From Caenorhabditis remanei (taxonomy: Eukaryota; Nematoda; Chromadorea; Rhabditida; Rhabditidae), in NCBI RefSeq assembly GCF_010183535.1, contig NC_071330.1:13559717-13623716 (forward strand): a DNA stretch of 64,000 nucleotides, read 5' to 3'. A program made the translations under genes and the position numbers. The notes below the pieces were generated by a model, which worked only from the letters and a program-made list of their open reading frames with translations, had not been told where the DNA came from and made no database searches. Numbering within the stretch: the stretch's first letter is position 1; every line of letters begins with the position of its first letter. Shown piece by piece: positions 11,297 through 21,390 of the stretch.

Positions 11297-11394
11297 ATGG
11301 TTCTGTATTCTTTTTATAAATTTCAAATAAATATTGTTTAAAAAGTAACCGCTTCGCTTCGCTTCGCTTAGTTTCACATCTGAACCCAAAATCT

Positions 11395-12745
11395 GAAATT
11401 GCCACTAATCTTTGAATCGAAAAACTTTGGAAAAATAGAATGTCTGAAAATCACTCAAAACTTCGATTTTCCCCATTTTTAGTATTTTTAAACGGACTCT
11501 GACATGTTTTTCCTATACTTCTGTTTTTGGCGCGGAGTCTGAAAAATGGAAAAATGTGGTTGAGAATTTCGAAACAAAGAAATGATCGAAATGGATTTAT
11601 TGATTGAAAAATGATAAATAATCATTCAAACGCGTTCTCAATGTTGGTCTTCTTCTCGAGTGCTGAACGAAGTCTCCTCAACTCATCTCCATTCACCTTG
11701 ATCAATTGCTCAGCACCCCTATTCGTTGCTTCCAATTCAGATATCTTCGAGTCGATGGTCTTCCCCTTCTCCTCAGATTTCATAAAATCATTGAGAATCT
11801 CATTTTTCACAAATTCCAGCATATCCATTTCTCGTTGAAGTGTCACGTTTTCCAGCTTCGTTCTCTCCAATTTCTCTTTGAGATTCTTGGATTTGTCCAT
11901 TTCGAATTCTTGTGAAGACGCGGCGGTGAACGAAGAAGAAGACATTGGTACGGACAGGTAGTAGTAGTAGTAGTACGGTAGTTTCTGGAAAATTACTATT
12001 TTTTGGAAAATCGATAGCTAGAAGGAGGGGGACGGGGGAGAGAGAAATGGGGACAATAGAGACAATAGAAGTGACCGTCACACAATGATAAATGGTCAGA
12101 TGGTGGACGCTGCGTTTGGCGGGTAAACAATGTCTCCGTAGAGCGCACTTGCATTTTACGGGGGACACCTTGAGACCCCACGTAAAAAATTCTTGGAAAA
12201 ATGGGCGGAGTTTCAATTGGAATGGACGAATTTCAGCATAGTTTCTTCACAAATGTGAAATCAGCACATTTTTGGCATCTAAAAAACCGTGCGGCGATAT
12301 TGCAATTGAAGCTCCGCCTATTTTCTAGAAGGGGAAACAAAAATAAGTAAAAAGAGAGGAAAATGAAACAAGGTGGGATCAATGAGCTTCCGCTCAACCT
12401 TATATATAAGGGGGAAGGTCATAGGCGGCCGCGGGTGTAGATCAAAGGGTGGGAGGTCAAATGGTGGTGTTAAGGAAGTGCGTCTAGAGACCCAGACATT
12501 AAAAGTGAAATCCCCATCAGAATGCAAATGCGCTCTACTGTGATGCCATGTGAGCTTCATGGCATAGCGACAAATACTACAGTAACCCAAGTGGGCGGAG
12601 TCAAGGGAAATCTCAAAATTGTCAGTTTTCGGGTCTTACTGTACTTTTGTCTGTCCAGATGTCTGGGAGTTTATGAGATTTTTTCCTTTTTCATATATTT
12701 TGGAGGCTCCTCCCAATTTTGCAGTTTGCCGCAAGTTTTTTCTTA
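11395..12745. repeat. Third, older copy of the coiled-coil gene segment
   Basis: Direct-orientation relative of about 8000-9330 with many substitutions and small deletions. It covers the 3' flank, the coiled-coil gene, its leader and the gcaaatgcgctctactgtga block at about 12523. Confidence 0.9.
11622..11945 (-). CDS. Small coiled-coil protein, copy 3 (107 aa)
   Basis: Same protein as copies 1 and 2 except for loss of two residues near the C-terminus and an Ala to Ser change. The flanking DNA is much more diverged than the coding part, which is what purifying selection on the protein would produce. Its upstream region keeps the short (TAC)n leader and a TATA-like ttatatataag near 12400. Function unknown. 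Confidence 0.6.
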   Translation of the reverse strand: MSSSSFTAASSQEFEMDKSKNLKEKLERTKLENVTLQREMDMLEFVKNEILNDFMKSEEKGKTIDSKISELEATNRGAEQLIKVNGDELRRLRSALEKKTNIENAFE

Positions 12746-12899
12746 ATAAGAAAAAGTTTTTTTTTTTCGAATTTTCTATATTTTTGTAGTAGAATTTTCA
12801 TAAAAGTCTTAAAAAATGGGCAAAACATCTTAAAAATGGGCAAAACTACTTGAAAATAGTAAACTACCAGAATGTAGTCCTTAAAATTTTGTACAATTT

Positions 12900-13080
12900 T
12901 TGAAGTTTTGGAGAGACGCAGACAACGAGAGCGTCTGGCTGTCTGCGCTCTCACTCCCTACTTTAAAGCAATGTATCTCAAAAGTGGGCGGTGCTAGAAA
13001 AAAGTTGTCAATTGAGAAAATGTTCAAAATTTCAAGGGCTAAATTTTTGTAGTTGACAATTTTTTTAAAACTATAAAGAG
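12900..13080. repeat. GTGGGCGG dispersed repeat
   Basis: Contains gagcgtctggctgtctgcgc and tatctcaaaagtgggcggtg followed by gtagttgacaattt. Relatives are at 23350-23430 and, twice in tandem, at 53010-53350. Confidence 0.7.
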
Positions 13081-13369
13081 TAAAGAGTTATGTGTGTTTA
13101 AAAGTGAGAGAGTAGTTTTTACTGGAAATAGACTGGAAAATACTGAAAAGAAAAGAGTTTCTAAGGTTAAAAAAATGGAAGAAATCGTGATTTTTATGTT
13201 CAAAATTGCTTAAATCAACAAATTCGTGCACAAATAATAACATTTTCAAAAATCCTCAAAAAAAGAACTACTAAAAACAGACTCCGCCTATTTTCCACTG
13301 AATTATCAGGGTCTCAAGGTGTCACTAGTCGAATTCAACTGCGCTCTACGGACACCGTTTCCCCGCCTG

Positions 13370-13607
13370 CGTCTCTGCGTCCACCATCTGTCCACAGCTC
13401 GACGAGATTTGGGGAGAATACGAATAGAGTCATATTCCCCTTGAGATAACCTTCTGGTTGGTTGTCGACAACTAAATTCCTTCTGATTTTTATTGAGTTC
13501 TTCCTTTATTTGTTTTCTATTATTCTGGTGGTTTCCGGTGCTGTGGAATGAGTAAACAGGTAAGAGTTATATAGTGGAAACTGTGGATTATCGATTAATT
13601 GCTTCAG
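13370..13607 (+). promoter_or_regulatory. Leader module D, copy 2
   Basis: Shares gtccaccatctgtccac, gagaatacgaatagagtcat, ttctggttggttgtcgacaa and tttttattgagttctt with the copies at 4175 and 21120. It ends in a 12-bp first exon (ATG AGT AAA CAG, 13548-13559), a gtaagag donor and the acceptor gcttcag. Confidence 0.55.
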
Positions 13608-14508
13608 ATCATGACAAAGTATTGGAGAGCAATCCATCAACAGTACAAAGGACACATCCCATTCGAAATGGCTCTGAAGACGTTGATGGAGCAAGAGTAC
13701 GACTTCTGCCGAGCACTGGATTCTATCGAGAAATGTCTCCTTGTCCTGCCACAACGAATGAAGGCAATCACCCGAGGACAAGCGATATTAAGATTATGTT
13801 TCATGTAAGATTATCAATCTTCCAGGCCTTCCAGCCTTTTCCTTCAAAAATGTTAAATTTCCAAGGGATTTTCGCTCATTTTTCCAAAAAATGCCATTTT
13901 TCTTTCCTGAAAATGCTCTTAAAACCAACTGAAAACTAAAAATTCTGCTTCACCTCGTTCTCTGCTTTCAGAAAAGTACCCACAAGACTAGATTTGAACG
14001 AAATCCCACCACGAAAACTACAGTATCCCAGACTACGGTACTTTTCGTGTCGAGACCCAATCTGCACCAAACCTAGTCACGATTATACTTTTCTGAAAGC
14101 TCTCGACGCGCTGATTCTGAATATCATCCTGACAATTGATAATTGTCCTCTACAATAAAGTTTCCACCCGAGAATCGAAATGTTAAGCCACGCTATTATA
14201 AAGCAATTTTGCAGGTTTAATTACGAATTCGATCCAAGAAGAATGGTGCAACTGTTGGTATGAATGAAGTGAAGGAATTCATTGTTTTGGAGACTTTGGA
14301 AGTACGCAGAGTTGGAAGGACCGGAGACAAATTTGCCGGAGTACCTACCAATAATAGATCCCAGCAGTTTTCCTTTAAAAAGACTTTGTACAGTTGAATG
14401 TTGAATACCTGAGACCCTTCTTTCGAATTTATATTATTTGTTGCTTCCAAATGAACGTTTTTCTACTAAAAAATGTGTTTGTATTTCATTTTCTTTCAGG
14501 TCAACTAG
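13548..14508 (+). CDS. Small ELM2-like gene or gene fragment
   Basis: Proposed exons are 13548-13559, 13608-13804, 14215-14257 and 14500-14508, giving about 86 aa. Exon 2 is convincing: it has good splice signals and encodes HIPFEMALKTLMEQEYDF followed by an AL..I helix. That resembles the last helices of ELM2 domains in MTA/EGL-27-type chromatin proteins (AL..L...YD...AL). No SANT domain follows, so it would be a truncated relative. Exons 3 and 4 are less certain. The leader is repeat-derived. It could be a captured fragment rather than a working gene. Confidence 0.45.
13962..14104. repeat. H-family hairpin, diverged
   Basis: Ends are gctttcagaaaagta and atacttttctgaaagctc, with ccaccacgaaaactacagta inside. 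It lies in intron 2 of the ELM2-like gene. See the entry at 55672 for the family description. Confidence 0.75.
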
Positions 14509-14748
14509 CTCCGTGGCCTAGAAATCCAAAATTTGGTTAAACTAGTCCGCGTATTTTTGGATTCAGTGATTTTTATTTTTATTTTGAATAAAATTCATTT
14601 CCAACGTGACCTGTGGAAAAATAATTAGTTTTTATGAGAAGAAAAAAGAAGACAACGGTTATTTCTGACTATTTCGGAAAAACAATTTTGAGAAAACGCC
14701 AAAGATCTTTTTTCAAGTGAGTTACTGTAGGCACGGTTTCGCCACAAT

Positions 14749-15118
14749 TACCGTAAAAACTGTAATAGAAGCACCCCTTTATTTGAGGCGCCCCTCTAAT
14801 AGAGACGCCCCCTTAATAGGTTTCGATTATTTTTTCTGGTTTTCAGTTATTCTTTTTCAAAGTTCGTGAAAAAACACAACTAAAACCCAACTTTTTCGTT
14901 CAAAGTTCTGCAAATTTAGGAATTTTTGTGTAATTTTGTCCAAGAAAGTGTTAGTTTGGTTGAAAATTGATCACTTAAAAGTTGAAAAAATAATCGAACG
15001 AACAGGTTGAAAAATAGAGGCGCACCCTCTATTAGAAGCGCCCCTGTAATAGAGGCGCATCTGCAAACAAAGGTTGAAAAATAGAGGCGCATGCGCTTCT
15101 ATTACAGTTTTTACGGTA
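14749..15118. mobile_element. MITE with TACCGTAAAAACTG termini
   Basis: A 24-bp perfect terminal inverted repeat begins taccgtaaaaactgtaatag. The 370-bp interior is built from short units such as agaggcgcccctctaatag. Half copies are at 22675-22765 and 30594-30630, and a relative with taccgtaaatactg ends is at 26578-26853. Confidence 0.85.
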
Positions 15119-15256
15119 GATATTAGGTCAATTAACCAAAACTTTTTTGTTGAAAAATCAAGATTTTCTAGTGAAAAATTTAAAAACTCCAGATTTATAG
15201 GTTAGTTGACATGTAGAACTTTAAAAAAACAAGCAAATAAAGCTTCCTAAAGTTTC

Positions 15257-15328
15257 GACCACTACGGGGATCGAACCGCCGACCTTTTGAGCGATAGGAA
15301 TCGTTACCTTAACCACTCGACCAGAACC
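15257..15328 (-). pseudogene. tRNA-like sequence (Pol III A and B boxes)
   Basis: On the minus strand it reads ggtcgagtggttaagg (A box) and gcggttcgatcccc (B box) with tRNA spacing. The 5' and 3' ends do not pair as an acceptor stem, and no clean anticodon stem forms. It is therefore a tRNA pseudogene or SINE head, not a working tRNA. Confidence 0.6.
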
Positions 15329-15661
15329 AAAATTTCTCGAAAAATCTCGATTTTTGAGTGTGAAAAACTCAAAAATTCTTAATTTCGGGGTTATTTGGCT
15401 GGTGTAATGGTATCATTGATTGTCCTACTTGGTACAATTTTAATGGATCGTACAAATCAGAAGTAAAAATTTCATTTTTGTAGTTGATATCTCTTTTGTA
15501 CGGACACTCCCTAGCAAGTTATGTACCCACCAATTTCAGTGCAAGATTGTGCGATTTTCTACGGTTACGCTTTGGCTTTTGACTTCTGCGTGCCAAATAA
15601 CCCCGAAATTCAGAATTTTCGAGATTTTCTCACCCAAAAATCGCGATTTTTGAAAAATTCT

Positions 15662-15733
15662 GGTTCTGACCGAGTGGTTAAGGTAACTTTCCTCCTCGCT
15701 CAAAAGGTCGGGGGTTCGATCCCCGTGGTGGTC
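15662..15733 (+). pseudogene. tRNA-like sequence, partner copy
   Basis: Inverted partner of the previous one. A box tgaccgagtggttaagg, B box gggggttcgatcccc with a perfect T-stem (CGGGG/CCCCG). Acceptor ends again do not pair. Confidence 0.6.
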
Positions 15734-16013
15734 AAAACTTTTGGAATCTTTTTTTCTTATTTTTTCAAGTTCTACAAGCCAACTAACCTATAAATCTGCA
15801 GTTTTTGTGTTTTTTCACCCTAAAATCGTGAATTTTCAAAAAATATTGGTTATGATAACGTTCGACCGACTATAATTTTCTAGGGAGTGTCTGTAGAAAA
15901 AAGTTGTAAACTACGAAAATGTAGCTCTATTTTCAATCTGTATGATCCATTGGTTCATATGATATCTTGGGATTTTGTTTACCTTTCAAATACAAGTTTT
16001 ACAGCTCCCAAAA

Positions 16014-17466
16014 ATGGCATATGTAGAAAGTCACTATCTCGAACTCGAGCCATGCTTCATTGATAACGTCGATGCTGAGCAAGTTGTCGACATTCGACCC
16101 GATGACTCACTTCAAAAAGCTGTAATGCCTAAATCGGATTACTGTGGATTTGAAGGAGACGACGAGATTCCACCAGTCTATCGAGCTCAATTACGTGCAG
16201 TCCAGAAAACAAAGACTGCTGAAAACGCGGTGGCAAAATCATCGTACATTTATGGAATCGACGAGAAAGAGAAGTCGATGAGCAAAGAGAAAATAAGTAG
16301 GTGCAGAAGTGTAGATCAAGAGCCTCATTTTTGTAGTTCGCTTCCATTTTGGCTGAAAATCTGAAAACTCAATATTTTTCTGAAAAACAATTACTGATAT
16401 CATACTCAGTTCGTCAAGAGCTTTTAGAAAAGTATAAACAAGCCTATATTCTGAAAATTTTTTAAATTCTGGGTTAGCGACGCAGAGTGCCTGACGAAAA
16501 CTACCGTAACTCGGTCGGATTGCAACGAAACTGCAAGAAAACACTGTGAGCTCATCAAGAGCTTTCAGAAAAGTATAAACAAGACCATTTTCTGAGCAAG
16601 TTGGGTCCCACCACGAAAACTACAGTAACCCAATTTAAAGGCCCATACCGTAGCTTTCGTGGTGGGACCCAAATGTCACCGAATATAGGATTGTTTATAT
16701 TTTTCTGAAAGCTCTCGACTAGCTGAAACTAGTTTTGCCACTTTCAATTTTCTGAGACTTCACCTGAAAAAGTTACACCCCGAAATGGTAATTTTCGTGG
16801 TGGGACCCAACTTGCTCAGAACATAGGCGTGTTTATACTTTTCTAAAAGCTCACAGCGTGCTGATTCTAAAAAACTAGATTTCTTGTCATTTGGATCAAA
16901 ACGCATTGATTTACGGTAATTTTAGTGAAAAGCAGACTTGCAACGGGCCGGAAAATTTAAAATGGTTGCACCAAATTTTTACTTCTAATTTCAGGTTCAA
17001 ATGACGCTGCTCAATCTGTTGAATACTACGTTCCAGGATTCTCTCCACCACCACAAAACGATGAAGTTCAAAAAAGACTTGATTTCTCTGTAAGCGTGTG
17101 TGGGGTTACTGTATTCATATTGTGTGTGTGTTGCAGCTTCCAAAGATTCAAGCGGTTGAAGCAACTGAACATGTATTCGATATCAAGGGAAAACATGAAG
17201 AATTTCCGAAAAAGAGCGAAATGGAAAGTCAGATCTCGTATACTTCATCTGATATCACTTCATCAATTGCCTCGTGTCTTACAGCTACGGTATTTTTGAA
17301 AAAAAAGTAATTAAAAAAATAAAAGAAAGTCTTTCAGCTTGGACCCACTTATGGAGATCTCAACAACCATTCGCCAGGGCGTTTCGATAAATACAAGGGC
17401 CTGAGTGCATTCCAGCCAGTTACCAATTGTATTCAATCTCAATATGTATCGGAGGAACTCAACTAG
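16014..17466 (+). CDS. Unrecognised 219-aa protein, four exons
   Basis: Exons 16014-16296, 16995-17089, 17137-17289 and 17338-17466 join in frame with canonical GT-AG introns and give 219 aa. A ttttacag acceptor 11 bp before the ATG suits SL trans-splicing. The protein is hydrophilic and acidic, with no signal peptide, membrane segment or known motif. It contains a Pro-rich patch (YYVPGFSPPPQND) and a Ser/Thr-rich stretch (YTSSDITSSIASC). Intron 1 (698 bp) holds one whole and two partial H-family hairpins. Clean splicing and codon continuity make this one of the better-supported genes here. I do not recognise the family, and it may be a fast-evolving lineage gene. Confidence 0.8.
16418..16855. 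repeat. H-family hairpin cluster in intron 1
   Basis: A left half at 16418-16515, a complete hairpin at 16559-16716 and a right half at 16791-16855. The complete one has different arm variants, with the left arm from the tctgagcaag type and the right from the gtcaccgaatat type. Confidence 0.8.
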
Positions 17467-17668
17467 AAACAAGATCCATTTTTCACAGATATGATGAAAG
17501 TAAATGATTTATGACAGGAATTCAAGAAGTTTCTATAAAACGATTTACAAAACCAAAATCTCAAAAATGACAAAAATGTTCAAAAATAGAGAATTTTTAG
17601 TAATTTTGCATCAGTTTTTGGGGTTTTATCACATTCTAAACCATAATAAAGCATGCAAAAAAAAGTTT

Positions 17669-17741
17669 GGCGGTAGGTGGAATCGAACCCTGGTCGTTAG
17701 ATTCGTAGGAGGTGTCTACCTGAACCACTCGGCCAGGAGTC
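17669..17741 (-). pseudogene. tRNA-like SINE head, copy A
   Basis: A box tggccgagtggttcagg and B box agggttcgattcca. The T-stem and acceptor are mismatched. The flanking tgcaaaaaaaagtttgg is shared with copy B, so the repeated unit is longer than a tRNA. Confidence 0.55.
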
Positions 17742-17849
17742 TTAAAATTGACGAAAATTGTCGAAAATGATAATTTTTCGGGAATTTTTTGTGATATTCC
17801 TGTGTTTTAAAATATTTCAAACTTGAATAGATTGTGCAAAAAAATGTTT

Positions 17850-17920
17850 GGTGCTAGGTGGAATTGAACCCTCGCTGTCAGATTCATAAGGGTTGTCTAC
17901 TTGAACTACTCGGCCACCAC
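17850..17920 (-). pseudogene. tRNA-like SINE head, copy B
   Basis: Same unit as copy A, 180 bp away in the same orientation, with A box tggccgagtagttcaag and B box agggttcaattcca, more decayed. No third copy was seen in this window. Confidence 0.5.
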
Positions 17921-18353
17921 TATAGGTATTTTGGAAATAACCAATTTTGATGGTTTTTTGTGGGTTTTTGAAGGTTTCAAGATGAATTCAAGCAATTTTC
18001 ACGTTTTTCACTCCGCGCAACTCCGCCTTCCGTTTTCCGCTCGATTCTGATCTGATGCCCAAGACTCTTTGACAGCTGTAATATCATTCATTTGTATCAC
18101 GCGATTTATCACCAAACAACACTTATCCTCCGCCCGAAGTACACGGACGACTATAAGTACATTCATAGTTGTCGCGGTGGGACCAAGCTGACTCAAGACC
18201 AATCTTGCACCTTTAAACTGGATTACTGTAGTTTTCGTGGTGACACTCCGGTTTCTTTTCATCCACATGGCGTCATGGGGTTACTGTAGCTCTCATGAAT
18301 CTACTTTTTGAAGAAATGTAACCTTTTCTAAACGTTTTCCAAATTCATCCACA

Positions 18354-18714
18354 TCCCGAGTTTGACTGGGCTACTGTAGTTCTCCAACAAAAAGTATAAA
18401 ACGAAACTGTGGTAGTTTTCGGGATACTGTAGTGACTGGGCTGCTGTAGAAAAGTATGATCATGATTACATTGTACCGTATGCGCCTTTAAATTGGGTTA
18501 CTGTAGTTTTCGTGGTGAGACTCGAATAACTTCTTTTCATCCACATCGAGTATCACCGAATGACACTTTTTCTCCGCAAACAAATAAAAATCGCACATCA
18601 AAAAACAGTGCCCTCTCTCAATTCCCCCTCACTATCTCCCCGTGTTCCTATGGAATAATAAAATGAGGTCTCATAAAATGCAAATGCGCTCTAGTGTGAT
18701 ATTCCATGTGGCAT
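18354..18714. repeat. Left arm of the foldback around the PRPS pseudogene
   Basis: Begins tcatccacatcccgagtttg and ends ttccatgtggcat. The reverse complement is at 19517-19876 with scattered indels. Confidence 0.85.
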
Positions 18715-18869
18715 CATTCTTCATAGTTTGCGAAAACTACAGTAACCCAGTTGTTAAATGCGCATATCTGAAAAGTCAAAGTATATCAATTCGAAGATTC
18801 GAATTCATGATTTTTCATCAAAATAAGTAGTGTTAATTTCACAATATTTATTTGATAACTATACAGAAA

Positions 18870-19319
18870 AAAAATTCGGTGGATTGATCCATTTCATACC
18901 AGATATAGCGGATCTTTCGATGAGTGAAGAAACGAATGGAGTCCACTTTAACTGATTCCTAAATAAAAAAAATGATATCAATGCTGAAAAAATCTATGAA
19001 AAATTACCTGTAATATGGAACATCCAGACAGAATCATCGAGATGTCGATGCACTGGATTTTTGAGCACATCTTCATATTTTCATCTTTCGTCACAACCAC
19101 TGCTTCGAACTTCGATGCATTGAGACGAGTGAGTGCAGGTCTCGACCAATCTGTAAATTTTCAGTTTTAAAAACAGTTTTCAGTTAGATTGATTTACTTG
19201 TCAGCAGCCATGCAAATGGTTCAACAAGTATCCGCCATGTCATCCACCAGAATCGCCACGTTTCCTTCGACTGATCCGACAAGAGTCATTTTCTCAACTT
19301 CATTCGCTCGTTTACGCTC
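18870..19319 (-). pseudogene. Ribose-phosphate pyrophosphokinase (PRPS) fragment
   Basis: Exon remnants at 19319-19198, 19150-19008 and 18958-18870 encode the C-terminal part of PRPP synthetase. The first has the PRPP-binding loop [12 protein letters not shown], followed by TGA where the conserved Gly belongs, and then TICMAADK. The second reads [18 protein letters not shown] and then a [18 protein letters not shown] run. The stretch that should join them (the THGIFSGPA region) is missing and the frame changes. The intact enzyme makes PRPP from ribose-5-phosphate and ATP. Introns are kept, so this is a DNA-level copy and not a retrocopy. It sits behind leader module C and between the arms of a foldback repeat. 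Confidence 0.85.
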
Positions 19320-19790
19320 CTAAATTCCGACAAAAAATGCATTTCAAGGCTTTAAAATTGATGAAAATTACCTTGAAACATAACAATAAAATAAATAAAT
19401 ATACTAGAACTCCAGAAAAATCATAAAAATTGGGGTAGAACAGGCAATACCGGACGCCGCTCACATAAAATACATAGAAATGATGATGATTCTATTTCAT
19501 CCACCCGATGTTCTCCATGCCACATGGAATATCACAATAGAGCGCATTTGCATTTTATGACACTTCGTTTTATTATTCCAGAGGAACACAGGGAGATAGT
19601 GCGGGGGAATTGAGAGAGAACCGTTTTTTGATGTTTATTTGTTTGCGGAGAAGGAAACGTGTTGTTCGGTGATACTCGATGTGGATGAAAAAGATTCGAG
19701 TCTCACCACGAAAACTACAGTAACCCAGTTTAAAGGCGTATACCGTACAATGTAATCATGATTATACTTTTCTACAGTAGCCCAGTCGCT
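19320..19790 (-). promoter_or_regulatory. Leader module C, PRPS copy
   Basis: Close match to 9460-9897 and to 1431-1803, including ATG TTT CAA G and the intron ending aatttag at the first PRPS exon. Joined this way the frame would hit TAA after two codons, so the chimera is not in frame. Confidence 0.6.
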
Positions 19791-19876
19791 ACAGTATCCC
19801 AAAAACTACTACAGTTTTGTTTTGTACTTTTTGTTGGAAAACTACAGTAGTCAAGTCAAACTCGGGATGTGGATGA
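19517..19876. repeat. Right arm of the PRPS foldback
   Basis: Reverse complement of 18354-18714. It overlaps module C. Confidence 0.85.
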
Positions 19877-20060
19877 AATACAGTAACTCTATAGATGGTG
19901 CCCTGTGGGGAATTTGGAGAATCTAGAAACTACAGTAACCCAGATTGAAGGCGAAACTATAAATGACGTAGTCTGTTTTAGTGTATATGTATACTCTCAA
20001 ATAATAATGGTAAGGCATTTAAATTATAATTAGTTTATTTAAGTAAAACAATCATCTCCA

Positions 20061-20717
20061 TCAGAATTCAAGCATTCCAGTGAAGGTTTCTCTTGGAGTG
20101 TACTGGTAGTTGAGGTTTATCCGCATTGACAGCCACCTCATTATTAAGTACCGGATCCGTATCATTCCGGATATTAACTTTGAGACTACGCAATGGGATG
20201 CTTTCTTGGTCCAGAATGGGCATAAAAGCGTTGAGTGTGTCACCTGCATGTTCGAGTGGTGGGGATTGACATAGAATCCGGTTGGAACCTGGTTTTTCAG
20301 CCACCACAATGTTGTTGGCTGGATCAGTGCTCTCTGCTACTCGATGTTCTCCATACGATTCCAGAGGAGCAACTCCATACCGTCGTCCTCCTTCAATCCA
20401 AGATCGATGAGTCTCCACATGGCAGTCTTTTGGCGCTCGAATTCTTCAATCGCCTGGAGGGTGCCAAAGAATTCGCCGGTGATTTCCGCTTGCAGTACAA
20501 CGATTTGGTGGATTCTGTCTTGATTGTTCATTCCGTGGCTGTGGATGATCCTTCCAATTTGATCGTTTGCTTTTGCGTCTCTGCGGTTTATAGCGTCTCT
20601 GACCACAATCATCTCATTCGCAATCAGTACCATTTCCCAATGAGGATGTTGTTCTCCTGCATAGTTTTCGTCGTGTGCTTTTGATGACCCAGTCAGTTGG
20701 AAAATTGCATTTGTTCA
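20061..20717 (-). pseudogene. Unrecognised gene with a frame break
   Basis: An open frame from about 20717 to 20337 encodes a charged helical protein, with Met at 20633 (MVLIANEMIVVRDAINRRD) and the segment QAEITGEFFGTLQAIEEFER. A second frame, 20068-20418, continues with protein-like sequence (AESTDPANNIVVAEKPGSN) to a stop at 20068. The two overlap in different frames near 20340, so either a frameshift or a small unrecognised intron separates them. A reverse-oriented leader module D (20855-21050) lies directly upstream. Family unknown. Confidence 0.5.
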
Positions 20718-20854
20718 AAAAAAAGCAATAGAAGGGTTATTGATCCTGTTGAGTGCAAAAGACCTGACAGCCTGAACATTTATTTGTTAAATTACAGCTT
20801 CGATTTTTATCCAACTCTTCCCTTTTACAGCACCAACATCATAGGAAAAATATA

Positions 20855-21050
20855 AACAAGAATTCAATAAAAATCAGAAGGCATATTTGTAGACAACCAA
20901 CCAGAAGGCTATATCAAGGGGCATATGACTCTATTCGTATTCTCCCCAAATCTCGTCGAGCTGTGGACAGATGGTGGAAGCAGAGATGCACAGCGCGGGT
21001 ATACAATGTCCGTAGAGCAAAGTTGCATTCTACGTGTAACACCTTCATTC
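20855..21050 (-). promoter_or_regulatory. Leader module D, inverted copy 3
   Basis: Contains caagaattcaataaaaatc, gacaaccaaccagaaggct and gtggacagatggtgg, the reverse complement of the plus-strand module. With the copy at 21120 it forms a divergent pair between two unrelated genes. Confidence 0.55.
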
Positions 21051-21119
21051 CCACGGAACCCTACGAAAATAATCCAAGGGATTACTGACGCTTAAGCAAC
21101 GGCTAAATCCACAATGAGA

Positions 21120-21390
21120 GGATTTATATGCGCTCCTCTGACGTCGTTTACCCGCCAAACGCAGTGTCCACCATCTGTCCACAGCTCGACGAGATTTGGG
21201 GAGAATACGAATAGAGTCATATTCCCGCTGAGATAGCCTTTTGGTTGGTTGTCGACAAATATGCATTCTGATTTTTATTGAATTCTTGTTTATATTGCTA
21301 TTATTTTGGTGATTCGCGGTGTTAATGGATAAGTAAAAAAGGTAAGAGTTATAAAGTGAGGAACTGTCAATTATCGATTAATTGCTTCAG
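21120..21390 (+). promoter_or_regulatory. Leader module D, copy 4
   Basis: Same blocks as copy 2. The tiny first exon here reads ATG GAT AAG TAA, so this start is broken. It ends at the acceptor gcttcag, 21390. Confidence 0.55.

Larger units (their letters stand above)
15190..15801. repeat. Palindrome carrying a tRNA-like sequence in each arm
   Basis: The outer ends (ccagatttataggttag / ctaacctataaatctgcag) and inner blocks (aatttcggggttatttggct) are inverted, with a loop at about 15400-15590. The tRNA-like parts lie symmetrically. Confidence 0.8.
17467..18353. other. Intergenic DNA with the two tRNA-like units and hairpin fragments
   Basis: No coding exon seen. It holds a partial H-family unit near 18170-18300. 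Confidence 0.6.

Noticed and set aside
15257..15733. Two functional tRNA genes
   Set aside because: A and B boxes are good but the acceptor stems do not pair and no anticodon stem is clean.
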